Positions 7,891 through 16,826 of a DNA stretch of 53,727 bases are shown piece by piece (the stretch's first letter is position 1; the number at the start of each line of letters is the position of its first letter). The notes under the pieces were generated by a model. It did no database searches, was not told the DNA's origin, and was given only the letters and a program-made list of their open reading frames with translations. The stretch spans positions 1 to 53,727 of the forward strand of contig CANQCV010000008.1 in NCBI GenBank assembly GCA_947591045.1, given 5' to 3'. The position numbers and the translations under genes were made by a program. This DNA comes from an uncultured Clostridia bacterium. GTDB lineage: Bacteria; Bacillota; Clostridia; TANB77; CAG-508.

Positions 7891-7899
7891 AGACTTTTA

Positions 7900-8337
7900 T
7901 TATTTGTCTTGTGTTTCTTCATTATTATTTGTATCCATATTTGACTCTGTATTAACTCCTTGAATATGAACATTAACTTCTACAACTTTTAATCCTGTCA
8001 TTCCCTCTACTGCTTTTTTTACTTTGTTTTGAATTTCGAAAGCAACATCAGGAATTCTAACACCATATTCTACAATAATGTTAACATCAATTTTTGTTTC
8101 TTTTTCTCCTGCTTCTACTTTAATTCCTTTTGCAAAATTCTTCTTTCCGCTAAATACTTCTGAAATACCACCTGCAAATCCTCCAGCCATTGCTGAAACT
8201 CCTGGTACTTCTGATGCTGCAGCTCCTGCAATAACTGCAATAACATCATCTGCGATTTTTATATTTGTATTTTCTAATGTTACTTCGCCTTGAGTTTCTA
8301 ATTCCTCAACATTTTTTGTTTCTTTATTTTCTTCCAT
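7900..8337 (-). CDS. asp23: Asp23/Gls24 family envelope stress response protein
   Basis: This 145-residue protein contains the Asp23 domain at about 22-120. It shows IKIADDVIAVIAGAAASEVP, then GVSAMAGG, IDVNIIVEYGVRIPDVAFEI and GMTGLKVVEVNVHIQGV. Asp23 proteins are abundant and form a layer at the inner membrane through AmaP. The gene has its own consensus promoter (8378-8406) and is the first gene of the unit. Confidence 0.94.
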   Translation of the reverse strand: MEENKETKNVEELETQGEVTLENTNIKIADDVIAVIAGAAASEVPGVSAMAGGFAGGISEVFSGKKNFAKGIKVEAGEKETKIDVNIIVEYGVRIPDVAFEIQNKVKKAVEGMTGLKVVEVNVHIQGVNTESNMDTNNNEETQDK

Positions 8338-8377
8338 AACATTATACCTCCTCTTAATATATTTTCTCGATGATATT

Positions 8378-8406
8378 AGTATATCAATTTATATAAAAAT
8401 TTACAA
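8378..8406 (-). promoter_or_regulatory. Sigma-A promoter of asp23
   Basis: On the minus strand TTGTAA (8406-8401), a 17-base spacer and TATACT (8383-8378) lie about 40 bases before the asp23 start. An AGGAGG-type ribosome binding site follows. Confidence 0.75.
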
Positions 8407-8426
8407 CTATTTTTGCAAATTTTATT

Positions 8427-9413
8427 TTACTCAAATAAAGTTCCTGCTACGATTGCATTTCCCCTTAAAAAGTCAGATGCATTCATTTTTTTTGCATTTT
8501 CAGCTTGTAATTCTATTACCTTGATAATTCCATCTTTTGCTTTAATATATAACCCTTTTTTACTATCTGAAAACAGTACAGTTCCTGGCATAACATTTTT
8601 CATTTTGTATTCATATTCTTTTAACTCTGGAAATAATTCATAAAGTTTAGCATCATCTAATGCATCTACTTTCCAAAACTTTACTTTCTTACCTTCTAAT
8701 AAGCTATATGCACCCATTATTGGGTTTAACCCTCTTACCAAATTTTTAATTTCGTTAGCCGATTTATTTTCCCAATCAATTTTAGCCATTTCTTTATCTA
8801 ACATTGGAGCTAAAGTATAATAGTCAGATTGCTTTTCTCTTGGGGCTTTTCCCTTTTCAATTAAATCCAAAGTATCTACTAATAACTTTCCACCTATTTT
8901 AGATAATCTCTCCCAAAGCTCTCCTGTTGTTTCATTATCTCCAATTTCTACTTCTTGTTTTAAAATCATATCACCTGTATCCATTCCAACATCCATATAC
9001 ATAGTAGTAATTCCAGTTGTTTTTTCACCATTTAAAACAGCCCATTGAATAGGTGCTGCTCCTCTATATTTAGGAAGTAAAGAGCCATGTACATTAATAC
9101 ATCCAAGTCTTGGAATTTCTAATAATTCTTGTGGTAATATTTTGCCATAAGCTACTACGCAAATAACATCTGGGTTTAAACTCTTAAGTTCTTCTATAAA
9201 TTCTGGATTTTTCCTTACCTTTAATGGCTGAAAAACTTTAAAACCTCTTTCTAAAGCATACTCTTTAACAGGTGATGGAATAAGCTTCATTCCTCTACCT
9301 TTTGGTTTATCTATATTAGTCACAACACCGATAATATTATGGCCCGCTTCGTCTAATCTTTTCAAAGATTCTACCGCAAAGTCTGGTGTTCCCATAAAAA
9401 CAACATTTAACAT
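8427..9413 (-). CDS. fmt: Methionyl-tRNA formyltransferase
   Basis: This 328-residue protein formylates initiator Met-tRNA using 10-formyl-THF. The N-terminal domain begins VVFMGTPDFAVESLKRL. The catalytic region carries VHGSLLPKYRGAAPIQWAVL (conserved Asn-His-Ser type HGSLLP) and MYMDVGMDTGDMIL with the catalytic Asp. The C-terminal OB domain follows from about 205. It lies directly downstream of def, the usual pairing, and depends on the product of fhs in this same window. Confidence 0.97.
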   Translation of the reverse strand: MLNVVFMGTPDFAVESLKRLDEAGHNIIGVVTNIDKPKGRGMKLIPSPVKEYALERGFKVFQPLKVRKNPEFIEELKSLNPDVICVVAYGKILPQELLEIPRLGCINVHGSLLPKYRGAAPIQWAVLNGEKTTGITTMYMDVGMDTGDMILKQEVEIGDNETTGELWERLSKIGGKLLVDTLDLIEKGKAPREKQSDYYTLAPMLDKEMAKIDWENKSANEIKNLVRGLNPIMGAYSLLEGKKVKFWKVDALDDAKLYELFPELKEYEYKMKNVMPGTVLFSDSKKGLYIKAKDGIIKVIELQAENAKKMNASDFLRGNAIVAGTLFE

Positions 9414-9424
9414 AAATAGCCTCC

Positions 9425-9907
9425 CTACTTATCCGTATTTGGTTCAACATATTGAAGAGTTCCTGGTATCATATTATCAACAAACAATATACCCTCTAAA
9501 TGATCTACTTCATGGCAAATTGCTTGTGCAAGTAAGCCTTTTGCCTTTATTTTAACAGGATTTCCATTTTCGTCTAAAGCTTCTACAATAACTTCTTCTG
9601 GTCTTATTATTTTAGCATATTGGTTTGGAAAACTAAGGCAACCTTCTTCTACTTCTTGCTCTCCTTTTGTTTTTATAATAACTGGATTAACTAATTTAAT
9701 AGGACCTTTATCATCATATAAATCGATTACAACTAATCTTTTTAAAATTCCAACTTGTACAGCAGAAAGCCCCACACCATTATACTTATGCATTGTATCT
9801 ACCATATCTTCTAATAATTCTCTTATTTTATCATCAATAACTTCTACTACTCTTGATTTTTTTCTCAAAATCTCGTCTCCATCTTCTCTTACAACTCTTA
9901 TTGCCAT
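9425..9907 (-). CDS. def: Peptide deformylase
   Basis: This 160-residue iron/zinc enzyme removes the formyl group from nascent proteins. All three motifs are present: GVGLSAVQVG (motif 1), EEGCLSFP with the metal Cys (motif 2) and CHEVDHLEGILF, the HExxH metal site (motif 3). It has a GGAGG ribosome binding site and is followed 11 bases later by fmt. Confidence 0.97.
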   Translation of the reverse strand: MAIRVVREDGDEILRKKSRVVEVIDDKIRELLEDMVDTMHKYNGVGLSAVQVGILKRLVVIDLYDDKGPIKLVNPVIIKTKGEQEVEEGCLSFPNQYAKIIRPEEVIVEALDENGNPVKIKAKGLLAQAICHEVDHLEGILFVDNMIPGTLQYVEPNTDK

Positions 9908-9930
9908 TTTTGCCTCCTTTTAAAACATGA

Positions 9931-9968
9931 CCTGACCCTTTTTCCCATTTTGAGGAAAAAGGGTCAGG
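9931..9968. repeat. REP-like palindrome between priA and def
   Basis: This is a perfect 15-bp inverted repeat: CCTGACCCTTTTTCC (9931-9945), an 8-base loop, then GGAAAAAGGGTCAGG (9954-9968). A related fragment (CTGACCTGTCCCC...TGACCCC) lies at 24498-24519. Such GGGTCAGG palindromes resemble REP elements mobilised by RAYT transposases; this is suggested by sequence style only. It could also attenuate transcription from priA into def. Confidence 0.6.
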
Positions 9969-9981
9969 CCCCAATCCCCCA

Positions 9982-12233
9982 TTAGTGTGCCATGTCATTT
10001 GGGTTAATGTCTACTATTACTCTTGTACCCTGTACTTTCATTTTTTCGTATTCTTTTAACATATCGTTCATAAGTGTAATTATATTATCGCCAAATTTAC
10101 ATTTGATAATCATTCTCCATCTTATTTTGTTTTTTATTTTATCAACTGGACTTGACACTGGCGAATATAATATCATTCCAATATTTTCTTTTGTTAACCT
10201 TTCCTTTAAATATTGATGCAATTTTTTTGCAACTTCTTTTAGTTCATTTTCTTTGCTTGATTCAAACCTAACTAGTATTATATCGCAAAATGGCGGATAT
10301 TTCAAGTTTTTCCTAAGTCCTATCTCCGTTTCATAAAATAATTCATAATTTTGCTCTTTACTACATTCTATTGCAAAATTATCTGGGTTATATGTTTGAA
10401 TTATTACTTTTCCCTTTTGGCTTTCTCTTCCTGCTCTTCCTGCAACTTGTGTTAGTATTTGAAAAGTTTTTTCATTTGCTCTAAAATCGTCTATATTTAA
10501 GCTACTATCTGCTGCAATAACACCTACTAGTGTAACATTTGGAAAGTGATGTCCTTTTACTACCATTTGTGTTCCAATCAAAATATCTATATTTTCTTCT
10601 TGAAACTTATTTAAAATCTGTTCATGAGAATTCTTTTTTGAAACTGTATCTACATCCATACGAATTGTGCTAGCTTGAGGAAATATTTTTTTAATTTCTG
10701 CTTCTAACTTTTGAGTTCCTGTGCCAAAATATCGTATTTGATTACTTCCACATTCTGGGCAAGTTGTAATCACTTTTGTTTCATATCCACAATAATGGCA
10801 TTTTAATTTGTTTTGTTCTGCATGGTATGTAAGATTAATATTACAATTTTTGCAGGTTGCCGTGTATCCACACTGTCTACACATAATAAATGTTGAATAA
10901 CCTCTACGATTCAAGAATAAAATAGTTTGCTTTTTATTTTGCAAGTTTTCTTTTATAGCATCATATAATTTTCTACTAATCATTGATTTATTTCCTTGTA
11001 TTAGTTCTTCTTTTAAATCAACTATTTCTACATTTGGAAGACTTGCATTATTTGCTCTTTTACTTAATTTTAAAAGTTCTATATCACCTTTTTTTGCCCT
11101 ATAGTAACTTTCTAAATCTGGTGTTGCACTTCCTAGTACAAGCGGAATTTCATTTTCCATTGCAAGTTTTCTTGCAATTTCTTTTGCATCATATCTAGGA
11201 GCACTTTCTGCTTTATATGAGCTATCATGTTCTTCATCTATAATAATAAGTCCTAGATTTTGTGCAGGTGCAAAAATTGCTGAACGAGCTCCGTATAATA
11301 ATTTTAGCTTGTCCACTTTTTATTTTATGCCATTGGTCATACCTTTCTCCAATAGATAATTTACTATGTAAAATTGCAACTTTTTCTTCACCGAATCTTG
11401 CTATAAATCTATTTACCGTTTGTGGAGTAAGTGATATTTCAGGAACAAGTAAAATGCTTGATTTATCTTGCTTTAAAATTTTATCAATTAATTGTAAATA
11501 TATTTCTGTTTTTCCGTGAGCCTGTTACTCCATATATTAAAAATTCCGAAAACATCATATCATCTATTGCATCCGATATTTTTTCATAAGCAGATTCCTG
11601 CTCCTCTGTAAGTTTTAATTTTTCTGTTTTCTCTATGTTTTTGTTTTCGAATGGATTTCTTTCAATTTGTTTTTCTATTAGCTCTAAATATCCGTTTTTG
11701 CATAATGTTTGTACCACTGCTCTTGATGTATCTGCAAACATTTCTAAATCAGATACCAAAACATCTCCATTATCTATTACAAACTTTAAGCCACGCATCT
11801 GCTTTTGTGATTTTATTTTTCCCTCATTTATATCTTTTTCTATATCCTCTTCATCTTTTTTTAAAGTAACAAAATTTGCATTTTTTTCCTTTATTCTATT
11901 TTCTATTTTTTTTGTGCTTGTCCCAGGTGGAAGCATTAATTTTAAGCAATCTGATATATTACAAAAATATCTTTTTGCCATCCATTTTGCAAGTTCTATT
12001 CTTTCTTTTTCTATAATTTTTTCATCTTGAATACTTGCAATTTCTTTTAATTCATATTCTGAAAAATCTTTTAGCCCAATTACAAAGCCATTTTCTAGCT
12101 GTTTCATTTGTCCAAAAGGCACAAAAACTCTACTGCCAATCTTTATTTTATTTTCTAATTCAACTGGCACTTTATAGTCAAATATTCTATTTAAGTTTTT
12201 TACATTGCTTTGAACAATAACTTCTGCTACCAT
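9982..12233 (-). CDS. priA: Primosomal helicase PriA (two CGG +1 recoding sites)
   Basis: PriA restarts stalled replication forks. The gene is split into three pieces by two single extra bases, both a C making the codon CGG. The N-terminal DNA-binding domain runs to GVTGS; CGG (11516-11514) falls inside Walker A, and skipping C gives GSGKTEIYLQL. The frame stays open for 74 codons (KQDKSSILLVPEISLTPQ, HSKLSIGERYDQW) to IIICGG (11293-11291). Skipping C again gives IIIGARSAIFAPAQNLGLII, then DEEH, the zinc Cys pairs and the C-terminal helicase motifs (VVKGHHFPNVTLVG, QVAGRAGR). The joined length from ATG 12233 is 749 residues, normal for PriA. The start has a CAGGAGA ribosome binding site. An essential-type gene with two breaks of identical kind argues strongly for recoding. 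Confidence 0.94.
11291..11293 (-). other. CGG +1 recoding site 2 in priA
   Basis: Zero frame: ATA CGG AGC. Plus-one: ATA (C) GGA GCT CGT TCA, giving Ile-Gly-Ala-Arg-Ser, the conserved PriA GxRSA motif. It lies 74 codons after site 1. Confidence 0.88.
11514..11516 (-). other. CGG +1 recoding site 1 in priA (Walker A)
   Basis: Zero frame: TCA CGG AAA. Plus-one: TCA (C) GGA AAA ACA GAA, giving Ser-Gly-Lys-Thr-Glu, the PriA Walker A motif GSGKTE. The glycine is invariant. Confidence 0.88.
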
Positions 12234-12266
12234 ATTTTTTAAAATCTCCTGTAACAATAAAAGTGG

Positions 12267-12824
12267 CTATTCTTCTAACCACTTTTTATATGTTTCTTCT
12301 ATAATACGCGCATTTTCTTCAATAGAATTATTAGTCGTGTCTATTACTAAATCATAATTAGACATGTCCTCTTTATGAACACCATATAATTTAAAGAATC
12401 TTTCATTTTCAGAATTATATCTTTTTATCATATCTTGTTTTTGTTCTTCTATTGTTTCAAATTTTTCTGTTTCTTTTCTGTCTTCATCATAAAAAGCACG
12501 CTTTGCTGCAACATCAATGTCAACTCTTAAATATACTTTAAAAGAGTCTGGAATTGCATACCATCCTAAACGAGCATCAACAATAAGAAAATCATGCTCC
12601 TTTGCATAAATTGCAGCACTTTTTTCTATGTTTTGGTCTATTTCGGGATGATCATTTAAATATTCGTTAAAACTAGTAATGTCCATATTCATATCTTTTG
12701 CAAGTTTTCTAACATATTCACCATTTCGATAAATTTCATATTGTAAAGACTTTTGTAGTAAATCAGTTATTCTACTTTTCCCACTTGCTAAATCGCCTGC
12801 AATTGTAATAATATGTTTTTTCAT
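12267..12824 (-). CDS. Cytidylate kinase-like P-loop NMP kinase
   Basis: This 185-residue protein has a P-loop AGDLASGKSRITDLL (about 9-23), a DARLGW strand-turn (about 83-88) and a lid-like RAFYDEDRKETEKFET. It resembles the cytidylate kinase-like family (AAA kinases acting on small nucleotides) and is not the usual guanylate kinase. In related Firmicutes gmk sits between remA and rpoZ; here no gmk is present and this kinase follows rpoZ. The substrate cannot be told from sequence alone. It has a GGAG ribosome binding site and lies 3 bases after rpoZ. Confidence 0.75.
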   Translation of the reverse strand: MKKHIITIAGDLASGKSRITDLLQKSLQYEIYRNGEYVRKLAKDMNMDITSFNEYLNDHPEIDQNIEKSAAIYAKEHDFLIVDARLGWYAIPDSFKVYLRVDIDVAAKRAFYDEDRKETEKFETIEEQKQDMIKRYNSENERFFKLYGVHKEDMSNYDLVIDTTNNSIEENARIIEETYKKWLEE

Positions 12825-12827
12825 ATT

Positions 12828-13019
12828 TTACTCCTTTACAGTTACTTTTCCCTCTGCAATTTCATTTGCTGCAATAGTCACTGGTGCCTCTTCATCTGTG
12901 TTTATTAAAACTATATCTCCGTCAGATATTTGTCTTGCTCTTTTAGCAGTTGCAATTACTAATTCATAACGATTATCTACCTTTTTTAATAAATCTTTTA
13001 CAGTTGGTTTTACTATCAT
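12828..13019 (-). CDS. rpoZ: RNA polymerase omega subunit
   Basis: This 63-residue protein has the omega signature KVDNRYELVIATAKRARQIS (about 14-33) followed by VTIAANEIAEGKVTV. Omega supports assembly of the beta' subunit. It sits in the yicC-remA-rpoZ-priA-def-fmt neighbourhood typical of Firmicutes. Confidence 0.94.
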   Translation of the reverse strand: MIVKPTVKDLLKKVDNRYELVIATAKRARQISDGDIVLINTDEEAPVTIAANEIAEGKVTVKE

Positions 13020-13043
13020 TTCTATTCTCTCCTTTTTATATTT

Positions 13044-13307
13044 TTATTCTTCTGGAATTACTGATGTTCCCTCATCTTTGTCTAATCTTCCAGCTACGGT
13101 TTCTGGTTGAACTGCTGATAATACAACATGTCCAGAATCCATAATAATAACTGCTCTTGTTCTTCTACCATATGTTGCATCTACAGCCATTCCATCATCT
13201 TTTGCCTCTTGCACAATTCTTTTTATTGGTGCTGATTCTGGGCTAACAATTGCAATAATTCTATTTGCAGAAACAATATTTCCAAACCCTATATTAATTA
13301 ATTGCAT
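13044..13307 (-). CDS. remA: RemA-like extracellular matrix regulator (DUF370)
   Basis: This 87-residue protein begins [20 protein letters not shown] and includes the conserved [16 protein letters not shown] and [20 protein letters not shown]. In Bacillus subtilis RemA is a DNA-binding activator of biofilm matrix genes. The gene order yicC-remA-rpoZ is conserved. A link to the TasA/SipW-like cassette at 15.1 kb is possible but not shown by sequence. Confidence 0.93.
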   Translation of the reverse strand: MQLINIGFGNIVSANRIIAIVSPESAPIKRIVQEAKDDGMAVDATYGRRTRAVIIMDSGHVVLSAVQPETVAGRLDKDEGTSVIPEE

Positions 13308-13324
13308 AATTTTAGTTCCTCCTT

Positions 13325-14197
13325 TTACTCTACATTTTGAATTTGCTCTCTAATGTCTTCTAATATAGTTTTTATTTCTATAACAGCATTTGTTATCTCT
13401 AAACTGCCAGATTTTGAACCAATTGTATTTACTTCTCTATTCATTTCTTGTATTAAAAAATCTATCTTTTTCCCAATTGGTTTATCGTCTTCTATTAACT
13501 CTTTAAATTGAATTATATGGCTATTTAATCTAGTTAGCTCTTCCTCTATTGAAGATTTATCAGAATAAATTACAATTTCTTGTGCTAATCTGTTTTGATC
13601 TACTACATCTGTTTTCAAAAGTTCCTTTATTCTATTTTCTAATTTTACTATATATTCTTCTACAAGTCCAGCAGAATATGAAGAAATTTTTTTAGCATCT
13701 TTTTCTACTTGCTCTATTCTGTTTTTTAAATCTTCTTTTATTTTTAAGCCCTCTACTGCTCTCATTTTTACAAAATTGTCTACTGCCATATTTAAACATT
13801 CTAACAATTCTTCACAAATCACTTCTTGATTTTGCTCATTTTCTATATTTAATACATCTGGAAACTTTGTGATTTCTGTGACTTGAATATCAGTACTTAT
13901 CTCATTTTCCTTTGCTAGGCTTTTTAATTCTTCAATATATTTTTTAGCTAAATCTTTATTGATTCCAAGATTTCTTCCGTCTAGTCCATTATTTGTATAA
14001 GTAATATATATATCTATTTTTCCCCTTGATATTCTTTCCAATAATACTTTTCTTATTCTATCTTCTATAACCCAAAAGCCCTTTGGAGCTTTAATAGAAA
14101 TATCACTATATTTGTGATTTACAGATTTAATCTCTACTGTATAACTTCTAAAATCTCTATCTAAATCCGCTCTTCCATAACCTGTCATACTATTCAT
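13325..14197 (-). CDS. YicC/YloC family endoribonuclease
   Basis: From ATG 14197 (GAGGT five bases upstream) the 290-residue protein starts [20 protein letters not shown], the family signature. The upstream ATG at 14209 lies in the Shine-Dalgarno region and is less likely. The N-terminal YicC domain has [18 protein letters not shown]. The C-terminal DUF1732 domain has [21 protein letters not shown]. YicC proteins act on small RNAs in Escherichia coli; the Firmicutes role is less clear. It starts 8 bases after the upstream gene's stop. Confidence 0.92.
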   Translation of the reverse strand: MNSMTGYGRADLDRDFRSYTVEIKSVNHKYSDISIKAPKGFWVIEDRIRKVLLERISRGKIDIYITYTNNGLDGRNLGINKDLAKKYIEELKSLAKENEISTDIQVTEITKFPDVLNIENEQNQEVICEELLECLNMAVDNFVKMRAVEGLKIKEDLKNRIEQVEKDAKKISSYSAGLVEEYIVKLENRIKELLKTDVVDQNRLAQEIVIYSDKSSIEEELTRLNSHIIQFKELIEDDKPIGKKIDFLIQEMNREVNTIGSKSGSLEITNAVIEIKTILEDIREQIQNVE

Positions 14198-14205
14198 AAT
14201 ATACC

Positions 14206-14904
14206 TCATTCATCCTTGTCCATTATTTGTTTTATATGGTTCATAAAGTAGTCTCTTCGCATTTTTATGTACATAACTATAGCTTTTAATAAATAATATA
14301 TAGCAAATAGATATGATATTGCTAAAACTAAATATGAATATTTAAAATTAATTGCCTTGTTAAAATATATTAAAGCTAAAGTTACTATGGAAAGTACAAT
14401 AAATTCAATTCCATAGATTGCAAGCTGTCCACTATCTTTTTTGTAAGCATTTTCTATTATTATAATTGCTATAAATAAAATAGAAAAGCTAAATACTTTT
14501 AAATCTGTTATATAAACTTCCTGTTTTATATTTATATTTCCCAATATTAGAAACATAAAATATAAAAGAATTCCTACTGCTATTATAATATTTCGAAATA
14601 AGCATTTATTTATTTTTTGTAGCTCTTCTTTTGGAATTTCATCTTCTTTTTTTGTAATTTCTTTCATTTCTTGTATTTTAACAAGTTGCTCCTCTTTTTC
14701 TTTCTCATTTTCTATTTTTGTAACTTGTTTGTCTATCGCCCTTTTTCCATTTTTATTTTGTGCTTTAGAAGAAGTACTTTCTTCTTTTTTGCTTGTTGCT
14801 TTATGCTTTCCCTTTTTAGAAGTGTTTCTTTTTTGCTTTTCTTTATCTTCTTCTTTGCTACTTTTTTTTATACTATTATTCGAGGTTTTTGCTCTTTTAG
14901 CCAT
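14206..14904 (-). CDS. Membrane protein with long charged N-terminal tail, unknown function
   Basis: I do not recognise this gene. The 232-residue product has an extremely Lys/Glu/Ser-rich N-terminal 100 residues (predicted disordered, pI high). Four hydrophobic helices follow at about 105-124, 131-150, 160-178 and 186-208. The C-terminal tail is charged. It is the first gene of the yicC-remA-rpoZ-priA run and has a good promoter at 14940-14967 and a GGAGG site. Function cannot be inferred. Confidence 0.75.
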   Translation of the reverse strand: MAKRAKTSNNSIKKSSKEEDKEKQKRNTSKKGKHKATSKKEESTSSKAQNKNGKRAIDKQVTKIENEKEKEEQLVKIQEMKEITKKEDEIPKEELQKINKCLFRNIIIAVGILLYFMFLILGNINIKQEVYITDLKVFSFSILFIAIIIIENAYKKDSGQLAIYGIEFIVLSIVTLALIYFNKAINFKYSYLVLAISYLFAIYYLLKAIVMYIKMRRDYFMNHIKQIMDKDE

Positions 14905-14939
14905 TTATACTTCCTCCACCATATTTTATATATGCTAAT

Positions 14940-14967
14940 ATTATATCATAAATTTTTTGTGTTGCAA
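14940..14967 (-). promoter_or_regulatory. Sigma-A promoter of the yicC-remA-priA run
   Basis: On the minus strand TTGCAA (14967-14962), a 16-base spacer and TATAAT (14945-14940) lie about 36 bases before the first gene's start. Confidence 0.75.
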
Positions 14968-15055
14968 GAATAATTTAAAAAAGCACAAGGATGTTTTTCT
15001 CTAATTATTAAAAACATTTTGTCTTATATTTTACACGCCTATAAACATAAAACCA

Positions 15056-15085
15056 TATAATAATAGTGTATAGGAATTCTATACA
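15056..15085 (+). promoter_or_regulatory. -10 element and palindromic operator of the TasA-like cassette
   Basis: TATAAT (15056-15061) is followed at once by a perfect inverted repeat TGTATAG-GAATT-CTATACA (15067-15085) at the expected start point. The -35 is weak (TTACAC, about 19 bases upstream). The palindrome fits a repressor site or a 5' stabilising hairpin. Confidence 0.55.
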
Positions 15086-15103
15086 AGTAAAGGGGTTAAT
15101 GCA

Positions 15104-15595
15104 ATGAAAAATACAAAAAGTATTATAATTTTTGCATTGTTAATTGTAATATCTGTTATGGCAGTAGGTTATTCATCATTTGAAGGTAGACTTACTTTAA
15201 ATGGAACAGCTGAAATTGTAGGTGAATGGAATGTAAGAATAATTGGAATTGAAACGCAAGATGTTAGTGAGGGCTGTGATCCCGGAGACCCACAATTTAC
15301 TAATACTAGTGTAACATTTAGTGCTAAACTATTAAAGCCTGGTGACTCAATAACTTATCTTATAACAATTCAAAATGCTGGAACTATTGATGTTGCTTTG
15401 GATAATATAATTTTCATGGAAGACCCTAATGGATCAGAAGCTATTAATTTTACAACATCAGATATAGACCATGTCTTAAAAGCTGGTAATCAAACTGTTT
15501 TAAATGTAAAAGTTGAATATGATCCAAATACTACTGAAGTTCCATCTATTAAAACCAAATCGATAACAGGCATTATAGAGTATGTGCAAAAATAG
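15104..15595 (+). CDS. TasA/camelysin-like secreted protein (SipW-dependent type)
   Basis: This 163-residue protein has an N-terminal helix (about 5-22) followed by GYSSFEGRLTLNGTAEIVG, the style of SipW-processed signal peptides. The mature part is a beta-sandwich with LKPGDSITYLITIQNAGTID and a strand-rich C-terminus. Relatives (TasA, CalY/camelysin) form surface fibres or are surface metalloprotease-like proteins. The family call rests on the signal region, size and the neighbouring SipW-type peptidase; the mature sequence is not conserved enough to be certain. Confidence 0.7.
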   Translation: MKNTKSIIIFALLIVISVMAVGYSSFEGRLTLNGTAEIVGEWNVRIIGIETQDVSEGCDPGDPQFTNTSVTFSAKLLKPGDSITYLITIQNAGTIDVALDNIIFMEDPNGSEAINFTTSDIDHVLKAGNQTVLNVKVEYDPNTTEVPSIKTKSITGIIEYVQK

Positions 15596-15650
15596 TAAAA
15601 TTTTAAGGGAAGTTCTACTTCCCTCTTTATAGAAAAAAGGCGATTTTAAT

Positions 15651-16814
15651 ATGAATTACATTAAAAATAAATTACTATTAATTATTTTGGTGTGTTATCT
15701 ATTTATTGCGATAATTTTTAAGTCAAATAATAATATAATTTACACAAATGTTATTAATCCTTTATTTTGGTTAAGTATGTTAATCTATCTTATATGGTAT
15801 TTAAAGAGTGATTATATTAGATTTTCTGGAAATAGAAAATATTTTTTATGTGTTACTATAATTTCATGTATGCACATTATACTTTATTTTTACTTGGGCT
15901 TTATTTTTGGTTTTGGTAAAAGTCCATATAGTCATGAAATTTTTGCAATATTAAAAAATATTTTTATACAAGTACTTCCTATTATTAGTATCGAAATATT
16001 AAGAAGTGTTTTAGCAAATGAGAATAAGAATAATAAATTAGTTGTGGTATTTGCAACAATATTACTAATATTATTAGAAATTGACTATTCTATGCTTTAT
16101 AGCTTAATTTCAAATAAAGAAGACCTTTTTAAATATATTTGTGGAAGTATAATACCATTAATTTCATATAGTAGTTTATTTATGTATTTAACTTTAAAAG
16201 GTGGATATATTTTACCTTTGCTATTTAGACTTTTAGATAAATTTACGGTTTTGCTTTTACCTATTTTGCCAAATATAGATTGGTTTATCAATGGTTCCAT
16301 ATGCTTATTATCTTCATTGTTAATTTATATATTATTTAAATATAAATTAACAAAACAAAAAATAGATGTTAGAAAAAAACAGCAAACCAGTTTTGCAAAA
16401 TTTAGTTATACAGTAACACTTATTTTTTCAGTTACTTTAATTTGTTTTATGCTGGGCTTTTTTAAATATCAAGCAATATCTATCCTTTCTAATAGTATGG
16501 TTCCTACTTTTAATCGTGGAGATGTTGTTATTTTTCAAAAACTAGATAATAATTCTAATATTAATAATGGAGATATTATTGTATATAGTATAGAGGAGCA
16601 AAATATTGTGCATAGAGTAGTAAATATAATAAAAGAAAATGATAATATTCTTTATCAAACAAAAGGTGATAGCAACAATATGCCAGATACTGATTTAGTA
16701 CAAATTAATCAAATTCAGGGTATATATGTATTTCGTATAAAATATTTAGGTTTTCCTTCTGTTTTATTATACGACTTTTTTAACAATAGTGATTCAAAAG
16801 TCCAAATACAGTAA
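15651..16814 (+). CDS. SipW/S26B-type signal peptidase I with long N-terminal membrane domain
   Basis: The peptidase part is at about 275-385. The catalytic Ser282 is in NSMVPTFNRGDVVIF and the second catalytic residue is His321 in NIVHRVV, as in SipW and ER-type signal peptidases (bacterial LepB uses Lys). QTKGDSNNMPD is the conserved C-terminal box. Residues 1-260 add about seven to eight hydrophobic helices of unknown role, which is much longer than B. subtilis SipW. It lies between the TasA-like gene and a DUF5305 gene, so it presumably processes that secreted protein. Confidence 0.88.
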   Translation: MNYIKNKLLLIILVCYLFIAIIFKSNNNIIYTNVINPLFWLSMLIYLIWYLKSDYIRFSGNRKYFLCVTIISCMHIILYFYLGFIFGFGKSPYSHEIFAILKNIFIQVLPIISIEILRSVLANENKNNKLVVVFATILLILLEIDYSMLYSLISNKEDLFKYICGSIIPLISYSSLFMYLTLKGGYILPLLFRLLDKFTVLLLPILPNIDWFINGSICLLSSLLIYILFKYKLTKQKIDVRKKQQTSFAKFSYTVTLIFSVTLICFMLGFFKYQAISILSNSMVPTFNRGDVVIFQKLDNNSNINNGDIIVYSIEEQNIVHRVVNIIKENDNILYQTKGDSNNMPDTDLVQINQIQGIYVFRIKYLGFPSVLLYDFFNNSDSKVQIQ

Positions 16815-16826
16815 GGAGGTAATATA

